DNA of 64,000 bases. Source: Microcebus murinus. Lineage: Eukaryota > Chordata > Mammalia > Primates > Cheirogaleidae. A program made the translations under genes and the position numbers. Below, in pieces: positions 40,425 to 53,200 of the stretch (the stretch's first letter is position 1; each line of letters starts with the position of its first letter). Location: NCBI RefSeq assembly GCF_040939455.1, contig NC_134110.1, positions 101,275,001 to 101,339,000 on the forward strand, written 5' to 3'. The notes under the pieces were generated by a model. The model had not been told where the DNA came from. It searched no databases and saw nothing but the letters and a program-made list of their open reading frames with translations.

Positions 40425-41885
40425 TACTCCATCTTGGCAGAAGCAGAAGTTTGTATCGTCTTTGGAAGGTCAAAAAATGTACTAAGGTGGTAGGTTGTAG
40501 GAAATTGATTACAGATAGAGAGAAATTTCAAGCATGCATGTGTGTCTTTTTTGAGTGTATCTTCCATTTCTGTAATTTGGTTATTTGCTGACATTTCACA
40601 GTAATTATCTTTGATTATTACCTCTCTCTTCAGTGGTTGTTGTTGCTGAAAGATTTTTTTGACTATAACTCCGAGTTTCAATGTCTTCGTCAACTTATTT
40701 TATCTGAACTAGTTAGAAAGTGGAACAGAAAATGAAGGCAAGTAGCCAATAAGACTTACTATTCTTTATCCATTGCTCTCTAACAATGTTTTCAACAAAT
40801 AATCATGAGGGAAGACAGAAAATTGTATCTCTGTGAGGATGATATTTTTGAATAATCTATTTAATGTTCAAAGTGTTATCTTGACAACTGAAATAGAATT
40901 TCATCATTCAGATGATAATCACAGAGCCCAGTAAAATTTGGGGGATGCTACCTGAGATTTCAGAGAAGTTTCTCTCTGTGCCAGCTGGGAATGTTAGCTG
41001 CATTAGGGTCCCATGCAAAGCAGATCTCAGAAGAATACTGGCTGGAAAGGATATCTGAAATTTCATTCTGTACTCATTGGGGGCCGACAGATGAGACCCT
41101 AAGGCTAACATGAAAGAAAAAATATTTCTGTAATTTTCATAATTATTTTCTTTTTTACTTTAGGAGTGAGCTATCTCATTTTAAAATGAATACCTTATAT
41201 TCTTAGGTTTCCATATTTAAAAAGTCTTGAATGACATCAAATTTTATTTGGAAGAGAGAGCTTTCTTTCCGCTTTTGTGATAGAGACATGTCTGTTTTAG
41301 CATATCATGAGATTAAAATAGACCACTATAGACACCACACATTAGCTCCTATTAGGACAAAAACATGCCATTTGATATTTGCTTCCCTGTGATGCTGGCA
41401 TGGAAAAGCTTCCAGGCAGTTGAGGCTAAAGGCCTCCCACGCTGGGGGTAATGGCTATTCACGGTTGGATCAGCTTGTCATTAGTGGTCATCTATGAGAA
41501 TGTGTCTGTAAATCGGTAGATTTATGAGAAAATTGGCTTGCAAATATGATCGGGCAGTAAGAGCATGTGCAGTTTTCTGTGAAATGAATGTGACAAAAGA
41601 GGATGTGGCTGAGAAGGTCTCTCGGCAGCCTCCCCACGGCCCAGCTCCTCGCCACCCTCGGGCCTCTCCCACCCTCGTCTCACTCGGAGAGGCTGAGAAC
41701 CCACATGCATTTTATGGGAACATTTCCTTGTTTTTTCAGGGATTGAGGGAGATGACACATTAATATAGTTTCAATTCTAATAAAATTCCAACTGTTTTTG
41801 TCACCCCAATATAAAAACACAGCAAATGGACTCTAGTTACAAATGCTGTTGCTGCATGTCACCAGAGACTTGTTTGTCTGATTCA
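40425..41885. other. Unique-looking sequence
   Basis: No gene, RNA gene or named repeat is recognised. The 78-79-codon frames on both strands at 41522-41763 overlap each other and carry no known motif. Confidence 0.5.
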
Positions 41886-41889
41886 AACA

Positions 41890-42010
41890 TAAAGAGAAAG
41901 CACAGGGCAGTGGCTGCACGTATGGGCCCAGGAGGCCCACAGGCTGAGTCTGACTCCCAAGCCTGCTGTCCCCAGCCCTGTGTGACCTCAGGCAACTATG
42001 GACCCTCATT
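41890..42010 (+). repeat. MIR 5'/core part, sense
   Basis: GGGCAGTGGCTGCACGTATGG, GGCTGAGTCTGACTCCCAAG and CCCTGTGTGACCTCAGGCAAC match the MIR start and core (in most copies CTGTGTGACCTTGGGCAAG). Confidence 0.7.
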
Positions 42011-42274
42011 TGAAATGGATGTTCCTACCAGAGAGGCAGAGGTGTCCCCTCTGGCCGCAGGGCCAATCACGAGGGCACTTTAAAGAATGCAGGTGCCCGG
42101 CTCTCTTCCCGAGATGGGGGTTTTCTTGCTGTGGGTGGCCTAGGCACCAGCCTGTTGCGCTCTCCCCATCTACAAGGGACTCTCAGTGCGACTGCATTCG
42201 AGAACTGTGTGAACACAGCCACTCCTCGGTCCACAGAGGGCAGCGTCAGTATCACCGGAGAACTTGCCAGAAAA

Positions 42275-42390
42275 GCCAACTCTCAGGCTCCACCCAGAGC
42301 TACTGAATCAGAACCTGCATTTCAATACACGCCTCCCCACCCTCGCCAGAGATTTCCATGCTTGTTGAATTTTGGGAAGCCTTGGTCTAA
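42275..42390 (-). repeat. MER5A-like fragment, antisense
   Basis: GCTCCACCCAGAGCTACTGAATC, AGAACCTGCATTTCAATACACG and TTTGGGAAGCCTTGGTC match the reverse complement of MER5A. It lies between two MIR pieces (41890-42010 and 42393-42482), so it may have landed near or in one MIR. Confidence 0.65.
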
Positions 42391-42392
42391 GG

Positions 42393-42482
42393 GTCAGCAT
42401 AAGGATTAAATAAGGGAATTCATCGAAGTGGCTTAGAACAGCGCCCAGCACTGGGGGAACCCTGAGTAAAAGTCAGCTGTTC
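42393..42482 (+). repeat. MIR 3' part, sense
   Basis: AGGATTAAATAAGGGAATTC, GGCTTAGAACAGCGCCCAGC and CTGAGTAAAAGTCAGCTGTTC follow the 3' part of MIR. With 41890-42010 it may be one MIR pushed apart by later insertion. Confidence 0.7.
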
Positions 42483-42489
42483 CATGCTC

Positions 42490-42950
42490 AGCGCCTCCTC
42501 TATCATTTATTTCATTGGCGAGTTCTAAGAATCTCTTTTAAACTGTCTTCACCAATAGCCATAGAACCTTTAGACAGCTGCTGTAGTTGGGCCACTTTCC
42601 TGCCCATGGTGCCTGGGGCAGTGTCTGGAATAGAGACAGGTGAACGGTAAGTATCTGGCGGACAGATAGGAGTTCACACAGCCTTGGGGACTTTGCGCTG
42701 GGGCTGGGGACTGTTTTCTAGCACTGGTTCTGCCATTCATGGTCTGTGGGGCCCGCACCAAGCCATTCTAGCTTCAAGTCTCATTTTCGTGGGGGTGGGC
42801 ACATCGTTTCCAAGTCCCCCTCCAGGTTTAACCGTAAGTGATTTGATTATACGTGTATACGTGACTGTGCTTTTTTATGGGCAGGGCTCTTATTTATTTG
42901 TTTTGCTATTGCATATGGAACAAATGGATTTTTCTGACTTTTCCTTTTTA
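42490..42950. other. Unique-looking sequence
   Basis: No gene or named repeat is recognised. Confidence 0.5.
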
Positions 42951-42960
42951 TTCCTGGTGG

Positions 42961-43238
42961 GGACAGGGTCTTACTCTATTGCCCAGGCTAGAGTGATGTG
43001 GCGTCATCCTAGCTCACAGCAACCTCAAACTCCTGGGCTGAAGTAATTCTTCTGCCTCAGTCCCCCGAGTAGCTGGGACTACAGGTGTATGCCACCACCT
43101 TGGCTAATTTTTCTATTTTTTGAAGAGACTGGGTCTCGCCCTTGCTCAGGCTGGTCTCGAACTCCTGGCCTCAAGCAATCCACCCACTTTAGTCTCCCAA
43201 AGTGCTGGGATTACAGGCATGAAACACTGTATCCGGCT
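42961..43238 (-). mobile_element. Alu, antisense, diverged
   Basis: GACAGGGTCTTACTCTATTGCC, CCTAGCTCACAGCAACCTC, AGTAGCTGGGACTACAGGTG and CAAAGTGCTGGGATTACAGG are both arms of Alu in reverse complement. The linker lacks the long lemur TA block. Confidence 0.94.
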
Positions 43239-43324
43239 GAATTTTCTAACATTTTTAATTGAGTAGGAGGATATGAGGAAGGTGCAGTTTGGCTGATGCT
43301 TTGCAAATCCAATGCACCTGACAA

Positions 43325-43505
43325 TATAGAGTAGCTTTTGACCGTCACTGCATAAGAGAGTCACATAGAACCTTAAAAATACTGGTGTCAAGCCTGACCT
43401 TTAAAAAATTTCTGATTTAATTTATCACACAAAGGACCCTGGGACAGATTTTTTTAGAAGCTCCCTAGTCGATTCTAAAGGGCAGCCATGTCTGGGAACC
43501 CTGCT
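43325..43505 (+). repeat. MER5A-like element, diverged
   Basis: AGAACCTTAAAAATACTGGTG, TTTCTGATTTAATTTATCAC, AGAAGCTCCCTAGTCGATTC and TGGGAACCCTGCTGG fit MER5-type elements in order. The terminal repeats are too worn to be sure. Confidence 0.55.
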
Positions 43506-43509
43506 GGAG

Positions 43510-45160
43510 ATGATGCCTAATCCCACATAGTTTTACAACAATGTTACTCATCTTTTTATGTTCATAAGTGTATTTAGAGCCGCGTTGAGACATGGTACCT
43601 GGAGTAAAGTGAAGGCCTGTGGTAGGACGTTCTGCTTTTCAATTCTACAGTGGGAGCTTTTCCTCTTCTGCATATCTGCCTATTATGGCATCCCCACGAC
43701 TTTGAGATAAGCCTGTGTCCCTGAGAGAATCCCAGTGCTGTTATTAATTATGTTTACAAATCTGGCAAATTGGGGAGCTAAATATGTATGTATGAACATA
43801 TATGTACACACATGTATGTGTATGAAATATATGTTTACGCATTTGTTTGAAATTATAGCTCAGTTTCTGTTTTAAATGAAGGCATCCTATGTCTATAATA
43901 ACCTTTTCTGATTTCATATCGTAGGTATTTTTGTATCCATAGCTACAGAAACATGATCTACTTATTTTTAGTGTTATGAATATTTTTTTTCTAAGAGAAA
44001 CCAAAGGGAAGTCAAATCGCTCTATGTCCTTATATTAGGCCATTAAAATAGCATTCTTATTTTATTTTCATCTTTGGAACCCCACATCTAAACTCAGTAA
44101 ACTGAACGATGTATTGATTCAAACATATTAATATGAAGGTGGTATTTGAGTTTGTCAACTGAATGAATATTTTGGATGCTTTGTTTCTACTTTTTTCCTC
44201 TCTCTTTCTAAGGAAATAAATGTAGAAACACACTTGGTTTCTATGTAGTAATGTGTGTTCATGCCAAAAGATCACTGGACATTTGCATTAAGACCCGGCA
44301 TCCCAAAAGATGAAGTGTAGTATTTTGTCTTTTTTCTAACAGAACATAAATCATGTGTTGATGTTTTGCCTAACAGTTTATGATCCCAAGAGTAAGAGAT
44401 ATATTTCTAGGTAATTATTTGCAATATAGTTTGTTCCATGCAGGAAAAGAGAGGGGACTTGAAGTCACAGCCATTTTTCACTGCCATGTATGATTATATT
44501 ACATGATTTGCATTTTCTATTCTTGTTGGAAATAAAATGATTCCCTATTAGGACTGGAGGCAGATGGATTTGAATAAACCAGTTCCCTGGAAAAGGGTAG
44601 GATAGTAAGAGAGAGTCTGACTTAGGCCAGAGGAGTCTAGCAGTATGTTTGTATGGAACTGGACGTGGTGGCATGCAGCACCTGGCCTGGGTCAGTGCAG
44701 GTAAACCCCTAAGCTAACCAGCCAGGGGTTTTTCCTGATTGCTGAGTACAAGGAGTGGTCAGGGACTAGGCAGGAATCACCTTGGGGGTGTCCGGCCATA
44801 GCAGACTGGCCATTCGTGGGAAGTCGGGCCTGGAGGTAGCACGCAGACCTGGGGCAGGTGATGTGCTGTCAAACTGAGTAGCCAAAGCAAGTCAGCAGGT
44901 GAGGACAAAAGGCATTGCCTTGGGGTGACAAAGAAAATCCTGAAGGCTCAACCAAACATTTCCTCAGTCCATAGCAAGACCCTTCTGGCAGAGGCTGGGG
45001 CTGACACCATATGTGGCCTCTTTTAAAAACTAACACTGTTTCTAAATCCATTAGACACTTTCCCCAGAAGAATCATAGGCATCTATCTAAGAAGGAGCAA
45101 CTTCAAAAGAGCCAGGTCTTCAGATTTCAGAATGATGACGAGGACACTGACAAGCCGTAT
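43510..45160. other. Unique-looking AT-rich sequence
   Basis: A loose TATG/TGTA repeat patch lies at 43785-43835. No gene or named repeat is recognised otherwise. Confidence 0.5.
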
Positions 45161-45165
45161 GAGCT

Positions 45166-45218
45166 GGGGGTGGGGGGTGGGGGTAGGGGGCTGGGGGTGG
45201 GGTGGTGTGGGGGGTGGA
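45166..45218 (+). other. G-rich tract with G-quadruplex pattern
   Basis: The plus strand has seven or more runs of at least four G separated by one to five bases (GGGGG T GGGGGG T GGGGG TA GGGGG CT GGGGG T GGGG ... GGGGGG). This exceeds the usual rule for intramolecular G-quadruplexes. The frames across it (Gly/Val/Trp on plus, Pro/His on minus) are artefacts. Confidence 0.92.
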
Positions 45219-46874
45219 GTGGTCCGTGCGTGTGCACTTTGGCTTTGCCGTCTGCCTCAGGCCACAGCAGAATTGTGTCCTTTGCAGTCAAAGGGTAGAA
45301 TTTCGAATACATAAAGCAAATAAATATATCACTGTTGGCTGATTTTAATTTTTTTATTTAATCACTAATATAAGCAAAGAAGATTCCCAGAATGCTGATC
45401 CTCTTTCCTTTTCCAAGGTCTTATTTTTAGAGATGCTTAGAAATCATTGTTTTCTTTATTCATGTGCTCTCGAATTGTTGGTCTCATAATACTTTCTGAA
45501 AATTTTCTGGAGAACGAGAGAGACTTCAAGCTGTGGTCTTGTGTTTTCCAGATTCAACTTTTTGTGAGATTCTTCCTCTTTGCCATAATCTTTTAAAAGT
45601 TACAAAATCATTTTTCATGAACTCATTAACTTAACTTTTAAATTTGGTAGGTGTGTTTGGTTGGGTCTTGGTGATTTGACCAAGGTAGTGACATTTGATT
45701 ACATCCCACCCTATTTTGAATTTCATTTCCCCTTAACAATGTCTGTTTCCAGTTTTATTATTAAGAAAATGAAATCAAAATACAACTTAACTGTAAGACA
45801 TTTCTGGCATTCACAGGAGATTAACGTGAATACTTTTTAAACTCTGGATAAGTAATTACAAAAATATTTTACATATTTCTAGCTTTCTCTACACTCACAT
45901 TTATTTGATGAGCACGTTTGATGCCACTTGGAATTTTCCTAACCCCCAGCGATCTAGAGCAGTTCACTCAGAACACTGTCATCGTCATGGCTATGGAAAT
46001 TCAAAATCCTCCCTTTAGCTTTCTGCAAATATTAAAAGTTTACTTTTCATGGACTTCCTTTTCATGGCCTTCTGTCTTTCGGCTGCATTTGAATCCAAAT
46101 ACTCAAACTTTGACTGAAAGAATTCATTTACATAAACCGTTTGGGAGCAGTGTAGACTATCCTGAAGGCTTCATGTGGGAAATAAGGAGTGGTTTATGAC
46201 AAATAACAGAAGCGGCACTCACTGGCACTGTGAGCATCAACATAAAAACACGGGGAGACTCGCAGGACTCAGTTCATCCCAGCCATCTCATTTTCATGTC
46301 CTACCCATGCTCTGCTCATCTTTATACTCAGGCACAAAATGCCCTTTGGTCTCATGAAGAGAATTGAGAAATTCTCCTCTCCTCTAAAGTCTTGGTTTTA
46401 GAAAGAACCTGCTGGGCCCTCTACCATCCTACGCCCGGGATGCACCAAGACACGCTTCTAGGCAGACCGGAGCTCTGCTGAGCTCACCTCCCCCAGCACA
46501 GCTCACTGTAGACGTCGCAGCGGAGGAGCCATCTTGTACTTGTAGAAATATTTATAGAAACAGATTCAAAAATCTATATATAAGTAGATGATTAATGCCA
46601 CAGAGCTAAAGAGCGTCACAGCACGGCTTCCTGGGTGCCGGCAAGGGCGGGGACTGCGAGGCCTGGTGTCCTGCAGGGAGAACACTTTTCTAGTACGGTT
46701 TTGCTTTGTCTCTACCAGAGTTGGTGGGCCTAGATCTTCCTTACACATTAGCTCCAAATAGGGAAGTGGAGGCCGAAGTGTTGAGAACGTCTTTCTTTCC
46801 TTATCTATTCCACCAGCTTCCTCTTATTTGAGAGTTTACTCTCCTGATCCACTTTTTATTGTTCACTTTCATTA
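45219..46874. other. Unique-looking sequence
   Basis: No gene or named repeat is recognised. Confidence 0.5.
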
Positions 46875-46876
46875 TA

Positions 46877-46911
46877 GTCAGGTTCTCCAGAGAAACAGAA
46901 CCAACAGAATA

Positions 46912-46960
<49 letters not shown>

Positions 46961-47411
46961 TGAGTGGGGAGAGAGAGGGAGAGAAGGAGGGGTTTATCCG
47001 GTATTGGCTCCCATGATTATGAAGGCTACGACGTCCCCACACCTGCTGCCTGCAAGCTATAAACACAGGGAAGCCGGAGGAGTCGTCCAAAGGCCTGAGA
47101 GCTGGAGGCTCCAGTCTAGGTCCGAAGGCCTGAAACCCAGGAGCACTGAGGGCAGGAGACCGATGTCCCAGCTCGAGCTGTCAGGCAGAGGGTGAGTGCA
47201 CTCTCCCTCTGCCTTTATGTTCTGCCCAAGCCCTCCCTGTGTGGGAGGACGCCCAGCCACCCTGCAGGGCCTCTGCTTCACTCAGTTCACCAATTCAAAT
47301 GCTAATCTCGCCCGGACACACCCTCACAGGCACACCCAAAATAGTGTGTTTCTACCTATCGGGCATCCTGGGACCCAGTCAAGTCGACACATAAAATTAG
47401 CCATCATAACT
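46877..47411 (-). mobile_element. MLT2-type (ERVL) solo LTR, antisense
   Basis: The plus strand starts TCAGGTTCTCCAGAGAAACAG and ends CAAGTCGACACATAAAATTAG followed by CCATCATA, the reverse complement of an ERVL LTR of the MLT2 group (which begins with TGATnGTTAATTTTATGTGTC). Middle phrases such as TATTGGCTCCCATGATTATG and GGTCCGAAGGCCTGAAAC agree. A (GT)n run at 46913-46958 replaces the usual short AT/GA repeat. No internal ERVL sequence is next to it. Confidence 0.8.
46913..46958 (+). repeat. (GT)n microsatellite inside the LTR
   Basis: About 23 GT units in a row grew within the LTR at its simple-sequence site. The Cys/Val and His/Thr frames across it are artefacts. Confidence 0.95.
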
Positions 47412-47817
47412 TAGTTTTAACAGCCCTTGTGGCACATTTTGTGCACATTCTTCTAAGTTGTGAGCAAATTACAGAGCTCCCAAAAGACTTGCATTAACAT
47501 TCTTAAGTGTTAATACATTTTCTAAATGTATTCTTCATTTAAAGTAAATATACACAAAGTATGTATTGAATGAAAGTTTTTGTTGATCAATACCTTTCCA
47601 ATGTCAATATATTATTATTGGAATTTTTTGAGTTCTTCTGTCTCTTCATTAGGGCTCATGCTTAGAACATCATACTGAGCAATCGTTTGGTCTCTCAGGC
47701 CATGCCCTGGCTTTGCCCTTCCCATTCCATTCCTTAAAAAAGGGAGAAATCTTGAAAACATGCCTCTGATTTTAGAAATATGGCAATAACTCAAAAGATA
47801 AATCCTGTTTTATCTGT
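47412..47817. other. Unique-looking AT-rich sequence
   Basis: No gene or named repeat is recognised. This is the pre-insertion flank of the L1. Confidence 0.5.
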
Positions 47818-47838
47818 AAAAGATTAACAACTCTCAAA

Positions 47839-49064
47839 AATGGCGGAGTAAAGGTAACCCCCAGGATTCCTGCTCCCAGAGAAGAAGACACAGATCTTGG
47901 TCTACACGCCAGTGGGTCTCCCCCCTGCAAGGACAGCATTGAGAATCCGCAGAGGTTCAGCACAGACTCTCAAAAAAGGAAAAACAAGGTGATCGGGAGA
48001 TAAGATCACGTTCTCTGGAGAGTGCAAAACAAACAATAGGGCATAGAGCTTGGGAGGGCTGCTGGCCCGCTGGGCCAGGGGGTGGAGTGGGATCAGACCC
48101 ACAGGAGAGCTCCTTGCTGCCCCATCGACCTCCACACCCACCCAGCCAGGGACCTGTCTGAAACTGGTGCGAAATCACGGCAGGAGAAGAGGGTGCTGGA
48201 GAGTGTGGTCATTGGGGGAAAGTACCATGAACTCCCCTGAGTCCCACACTAGGATGGCTCCAACACAGGAGGAAACCAAACTGAGCTGATAGGGGAGGCA
48301 GTTAGATGTCTTGCCTCTGGTAACAAGTAGGGCCAGCCCTACAGAACTGTTCACTAAGTTGGGGACTCTAAGCTGGAACTGCCTCGGGCGAATAAGACTG
48401 CACACGGCGGGTCAGTAAGAGCCAGGGCTGTGGCTGAACAGGCAGGTGGGAAGGCAGCATAGAGGAGTCCATGGGGTGCCCTGACGACCCAGACCCCCAA
48501 GCCAGCACCAACTGCACCCTAAACAGTCACCGCCAGTGCTGGTGCCCTGAGAGTGGGCAAGCGGTCACCACTGAGGGGGTCCACAGCCAAGCCGTCATAG
48601 GGTACGGTGGGCAAGCCCCCCTCCCCCACCCAGCCTAGAAACTCTCCTGGCAAATCCTTCCCCTACACAATCTGCGATTGGCTCGCCAGGCCTGGCTCAA
48701 TCAACAAACTGCTGAGAGAACTAGCGCCAATGGGAGCCACAGCCACTGGGGCACCGGGGTGCAGGGCAGACTGGGGAGCTACTTCCTCCCCCTAGCCCAC
48801 ATCTCTCCTGCCAAAAGTGGTAGGCTCCATCCCTGGAGGTGGGGTGAGACAAGAAAACCCATTCTCCCCCAGATCTACGGAGAACCCACTAAGCCTGTGT
48901 AGTGCGTAAGCACACAGTATAAAAGACTTTGCTTCCCAGAACAGCTTAGGTCACCAGTTGAACAAAAAACTGGGACTAGATCTCCTCCCGGGTCAGGGGT
49001 AGGCTCCAGAAGCAACCCCTCCCATCAGGGGAACCTTCCAAGTGTGGTGGAAGAGCTCCCCCCA
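47839..49064 (+). promoter_or_regulatory. L1 5' UTR / internal promoter
   Basis: About 1.2 kb of GC-richer sequence precedes ORF1. Right at its start, AAAATGGCGG (47837-47846) matches the core of the YY1 site that sets the start of transcription in primate L1. Several non-coding frames up to 79 codons on both strands have no motif. I judge the extent by the start of the L1 and the first ATG of ORF1. Confidence 0.8.
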
Positions 49065-50210
49065 ATGGATGATCAAGAAACTACAGAAGAGAGGATGCCT
49101 GAGCACCATCAATTGATCCAGATGGGGAGACCCCAGCGTAAAATTTCTGGAAATTCAAAAAACAAAATCAAAAACACTACCCCTAGGAGATACACCAGCT
49201 TTCAAGAAATGGAGACTGAACAAATCCAAAACACTAAAATGACAGAAGAATTCCAAAATTGGATTGTAAGAAAGCTCAATAATATGCAAGAAAAACTGGA
49301 TAACCAACACAAGGAAACCACAAAGAAAATACAGGAATTGGAGCAAAGATTCACTAAGGAAATCCAGATCTTGAAGAAGAAACAATCTGATATCCTGGAA
49401 ATGAAGAATCTATTCAGTGAAACACAAAACACAGTGGAAAGCCTCAAAAATAGGGTGGACCAAACAGAAGAAAGAATCTCAGACCTTGAAGACAACTCAT
49501 TCAAATCAAATAAATTAATCACAGAGTTAGAGCAGAAAAATAAGAGACATGAGCAAAGCCTACAAGAATTGTGGGATTATACGAAGAAAAATAACCTGCA
49601 GGTCCACTGGATTCCTGAGAAGGAGGCAGAAAAAACCCAAGAGTTGGATAAGCTATTTGAAGAAATAATTGAGGAAAATTTCCCAGGTCTAACTAGTAAC
49701 TTAGAATTAGAAATACAAGAGGCCAAAAGGACTCCTGGGAGATACAATGTAAACAGGAAAACACCACGCCATGTAGTTATCAGACTGACCAAAATATCAA
49801 CAAAAGAGACCCTCCAAGAAGCTGTAAGGTGAAAGAAGCAAGTTACATATGAAGGAAAACTGATCCGAATAACGCCAAATTTCTCAACTGAAATACTACA
49901 AGCAAGGAAAGACTGGGGCCCCATTCTCACTCTTTTGAAACAAATTAACACTCAGCCTAGAATCTTGTACCCTGTAAAACCAAGCTTTATATATGAAGGA
50001 GAAATTAAGACATTCTCAGATAAGTAAAGTCTCAGGGAATTCACCAAGATAAGACTAGCCCTACAAGAATACTCAAAACAGTGTTACACACGGAACAGCA
50101 TAATAAAAATTCATGAATATAAAAACAACCAAAACCTAAAGATTGAAGGCCAGATATTACAATGGCTCAAGAAAGAAATCAAAGCAACCACATCCAACCC
50201 AACACAATGA
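49065..50210 (+). pseudogene. L1 ORF1p pseudogene (RNA-binding protein)
   Basis: ORF1p is the trimeric nucleic-acid chaperone of the L1 particle. The first ATG in frame is at 49065; upstream codons back to a GTG at 49044 are also open. Residues about 50-155 form a heptad-rich coiled coil (KKIQELEQRF, SLKNRVDQTEERISDLED), followed by the RRM (to about 243) and the C-terminal domain. An in-frame TGA at 49830-49832 cuts the protein after 255 residues, and a TAA at 50025-50027 cuts it again; beyond each stop the frame is still L1-like (QVTYEGKLIRIT, LYPVKPSFIYEGEIKTF). No frameshift is visible. The frame stays open to TGA 50208-50210, about 40 codons past where I would expect the end. Confidence 0.9.
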
Positions 50211-53200
50211 ACAGTAATCTGCCTCACCTATCAGTTCTCTCAATAAATGTGAATGGCTTAAACTCCCCACTCAAGAGACATAGGCTGGCTGAATGGATAA
50301 GAAAATACAGGCCAAGTATCTGCTATCTTCAGAAAACACATCTACCTGCAAGGATGCATATAGACTAAAAGTAAAGGGGTGGAGATCAGTATTCCAGGCA
50401 AGCGGAAGCCAAAAGAAGGCTGGCGTGGCAGTTCTAATCTCAGATGATTTAGTTTTTAAACCAACAAAACTAGTGAAAGACAAAGATGGTCATTATATAA
50501 TATGGAGGGAACAGTTCAACAAGAAGAGATAACAATTTTAAATATATATGCACCCAACTTAGGTGCACCCAGATTCATAAAGCAAACCTTACTGGATCTA
50601 AGCAAATTGATTAATAGCAACTCCATAATTACCGGAGATTTCAACACCCCACTGATGGCATAAGACAGATCCTCCAAACAGAAAATTAATAAAGAAATAA
50701 TGGACTTAAACAAAACTCTAGAACAATTGGGTCTGACTGAAATTTACAGGACATTTTACCCCAATTCCACTGATTATACGTTCTTCTCATCAGCTCACGG
50801 GACATTCTCTAAGATTGACCATATCCTAGGACACAAAGTAAGCCTCAAGAAATTTAAAAAAATAGAAATCATACCATGTATCTTCTCAGATCACAGTGGA
50901 ATAGAAGTAGAAATCAATCCGAACAGAAACTCACATTTCTACACAAAAATGTGGAAATTAAACAACTTCCTACTAAATGATTACTTCATAAATGAAGAAA
51001 TCAAGATGGAAATAAAAAATTCTTTGAACAAAATGACAATGGAGAGACAAGTTATCAAATCCTCTGGGACACAGCTAAAGCAGTCCTGAGAGGAAAGTTT
51101 GTTTCCATAAATGCCTATAACCAAAAGTCAAAAAGATCACAAATAGACAATCTAATGAAATGACTCAAAGAGCTGGAAAAAGAACAGACCAACCCCAAAC
51201 CCAGCAGAAGAAGGGAAATTAACAAGATCAAATCAGAACTAAATGAAATTGACAACAGGGAAGATATTCAGGAGATTAATAAAACAAAAAGTTGGTTCTT
51301 TGAAAAAATAAACAAAATTGACATGCCTTTGGCTAGGCTAACAAAAAGCAGAAAAGAGAAATCTCTAATAAGCTCCATCAGGAACAAAAAAGGAGATATC
51401 ACAACTGATCCCAAGGAGATACAAGATATAATTTACGAATACTACAAAAACCTTTATGCACACAAACTAGAAAATGTGGAGGAAACAGACAAATTTCTAG
51501 AAACACACAGCCTCCCTAGGTTCAACCAGAAAGAAATAGAATTCCTGAACAGACCAATATCAAGAGCTGAAATAGAAACAGCAATTAAAAATCTCCCTAA
51601 AAAGAAAAGTCCCGGTCCAGATGGTTACACACCCGAATTTTACCACACTTACAGAGAAGAACTAGTGCCTATCTTGCAGAAATTATTCCACAACATCAAG
51701 AAGAATGGAAACCTCCTTGACACATTCTGTGAAGTGAATATTACTCTGATACCAACAGCAGGAAAGGATGCAACAAAAAAAGAAAACTACAGACTAATAT
51801 CCCTTATGAATATACATGCAAAAATTTTCAACAAAATCCTAGCTAACCAAATCCAGATGCTCATCAAAAAAATAATCCATCATGACCAAGTGGGCTTTAT
51901 CCCAGGGATGCAGGGATGGTTCAACATACGTAAATCTATAAATGCAATTCACCACATAAACAGAAACAAAAACAAAGACCACATGATTCTTTCAATAGAT
52001 GTAGAAAAAGCTTTTGACAAAATTCAACACCCCTTCATGATACGAACACTTAATAAAATAGGCATAGAAGGAACATATCTAAAAATAATACAAGCCATAT
52101 ATGACAGACTGTAGCCAACTGGGGAAAAATTGAAAGCATTCCCACTTAGAACTGGAATCAGGCAAGGCTGCCCACTATCTCCACTTCTATTCAACATAGT
52201 GCTGGAAGTCCTAGCTACAGCAATCAGACAGGACAGTGGAATTAAAGGTATCCAAACTGGGGCAGAAGAGATCAAACTTTTACTGTTTGCTGATGATATG
52301 ATATTATATTTAGAAAACCCCAAAGATTCATCCAAGAAACTCCTGTAACTGATCAATGAATTTAGTAAAGTCTCAGGATATAAAATCAACACACAGAAAT
52401 CAGAGGCATTCATATACACCAACAACAATCAAACTGACAACCAAATCAAAGGCTCAATTCCCTTCGCAATAGCAACAAAGAAATTGAAGTACCTAGGAAT
52501 ATACTTAACCAAGGAGGTAAAAGACCTCTACAAGGAGAACTATGAGACACTGAGGAAGGAAATAGCAGTGGATGTAAACAGATGGAAATCCATACCATGC
52601 TCATGGGTCTGCAGACTCAACATCATTAAAATGTCTATACTCCCCAAACTGATCTACAGATTCAATGCAATACCTATTAAAATCCCATCAGCATTCTTCA
52701 CAGATATAGAAAAAATAATTTTACGCTTCATTTGGAACTAGAGAAGATCCCGCATATCAAAAGCAATTCTAGGCAATAAAAACAAAATGGGAGGTATTAG
52801 TATGCCAGATATCAAACTATACTACAAAGCTGTAGTAATTAAATCAATATGGTATTGGCACAAAAATAGGAATATTGACCAGTGGAACAGATCTGAGAAC
52901 CCTGATATAAAACCATCTTCATATAGCCATCTAATCTTTGACAAAGCAGACAAAAACATACACTGGGGAAAAGAATCCCTTTTCAATAAATAGTGATGGG
53001 AAAACTGGATAGCCAATTGTAGAAAGCTAAAGCAGGACCCACACCTTTCACCTCTCACAAAAGTCAACTCACGCTGGATAACAGACTTAAACCTAAGGTA
53101 TGAAACTATTAGAATTCTAGAGGAAAATGTTGGAAACACTCTCCTAGACATCGGCCTAGACAAAGAATTTATAAAGAAGACTCCAAAGGCAATCAAAGTA

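Noticed and set aside
49155..49951. Minus-strand frames of 76-124 codons opposite L1 ORF1
   Set aside because: They are antisense shadows of the A-rich ORF1 coding strand and are rich in Phe, Leu, Ser and Ile.
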